A stretch of DNA of 59,926 nucleotides from an uncultured Eubacterium sp. GTDB taxonomy: Bacteria > Bacillota > Clostridia > Lachnospirales > Lachnospiraceae. The DNA is taken from positions 1 through 59,926 of the forward strand of contig CAJTZN010000020.1 of NCBI GenBank assembly GCA_910584065.1, in the 5' to 3' direction. The notes under the pieces are model-generated. The model was not told the origin of the DNA. It saw only the letters and a list, made by a program, of their open reading frames with translations, and made no database searches. This document shows, piece after piece, positions 59,817 through 59,926 of the stretch; position 1 is the first letter of the stretch, and each line of letters opens with the position of its first letter. The position numbers and the translations under genes are program-made.

Positions 59817-59926
59817 AAGAGGTGAACATAGTGGACCACAATATTTTAAGACAGTTAGATAAGAATAAAAAATTCAATGTCATTTAGTTAGATAAGTTGC
59901 TACATTTAACATAGCATAATCCAAGA

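Noticed and set aside
59831..59887. 18-codon frame at the right end
   Set aside because: Too short and without similarity; AGGTGAAC upstream is not enough to call a gene.
1..59926. tRNA, rRNA or prophage genes
   Set aside because: None were recognised on either strand.

Overview
The window reads as a chromosomal segment of a Gram-positive anaerobe of the Clostridia, most likely a gut or fibre-degrading Lachnospiraceae (Roseburia-like, genus not certain). The reasons are strong Shine-Dalgarno sites, short clostridial-type NadB, a 3H-domain NiaR, rubrerythrin and rubredoxin, secreted lysine-rich proteins with Pro/Thr linkers and BspA-type repeats, and two xylan-acting enzymes (GH10 and GH8) without cellulosomal dockerins. 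Most of the window has moderate G+C. Three patches are clearly richer in A+T and look acquired: the toxin-antitoxin cassette at 1-960, the kinase/receiver/PIN cassette at 29.2-32.0 kb and the DUF262/HEPN pair at 53.7-55.4 kb.

Layout. 0-1 kb: Phd/YefM antitoxin, RelE/ParE toxin and a third small ORF. 1.2-9.3 kb: a secreted SASA-type esterase translationally coupled to pyrG (minus strand), then ftsH, a HAD phosphatase and uvrC (plus). 9.4-13.8 kb (minus): trxA, a ferredoxin-thioredoxin-reductase-like small protein, dapF, a DUF1934 protein, ddl and an alanine/glycine:Na+ symporter. 13.9-20.4 kb: a secreted glucosaminidase, trpS, a GH10 xylanase lipoprotein, and an FMN-binding lipoprotein paired with a chemoreceptor. 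20.6-24.3 kb: the NAD operon nadA-nadB-nadC-niaR. 24.6-28.8 kb: a MarR repressor with a heterodimeric ABC exporter. 28.9-35.0 kb: an accessory stretch with a truncated GNAT gene, a three-gene cassette (soluble sensor kinase, stand-alone receiver, PIN nuclease), a multicopper-oxidase-like protein and a DUF2130 protein. 35.1-42.2 kb: an ECF S component, a DUF1893 protein, a large multidomain GH8 enzyme and its likely LacI/GGDEF/AraC hybrid regulator. 42.3-44.9 kb: a NUDIX hydrolase and a rubredoxin/glutamate-synthase/rubrerythrin fusion. 45-48 kb: a P-loop kinase and a three-gene ABC-2 exporter. 48.3-51 kb: a YoeB/RelB-type toxin-antitoxin pair and a DUF255 (YyaL-type) protein. 51-53.3 kb: a hairpin cluster, a GyrI-like protein, and rplM-rpsI. 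53.7-59.9 kb: the DUF262/HEPN pair, a diguanylate cyclase with a degenerate receiver, a BspA-like surface protein and a PepSY lipoprotein.

The strongest candidate for an undescribed system is the operon at 29286-32022: a cytoplasmic, helical-repeat (TPR-like) histidine kinase, a 140-residue receiver without output domain, and a 181-residue PIN nuclease with all four acidic residues. It resembles the Detocs two-component defence design, but with a separate PIN effector. It is preceded by a 65-bp sequence that recurs (57/65 identical, all differences transitions) before the DUF2130 gene 4.5 kb away, and the upstream copy begins exactly where the GNAT gene is cut off. A second candidate is the DUF262 + HEPN pair inserted after rpsI. 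A third is the read-through fusion of a rubredoxin/FMN-glutamate-synthase protein with rubrerythrin, which still keeps an internal ribosome binding site and start codon.

All calls come from reading the sequence and remembered family motifs; no database search was possible.
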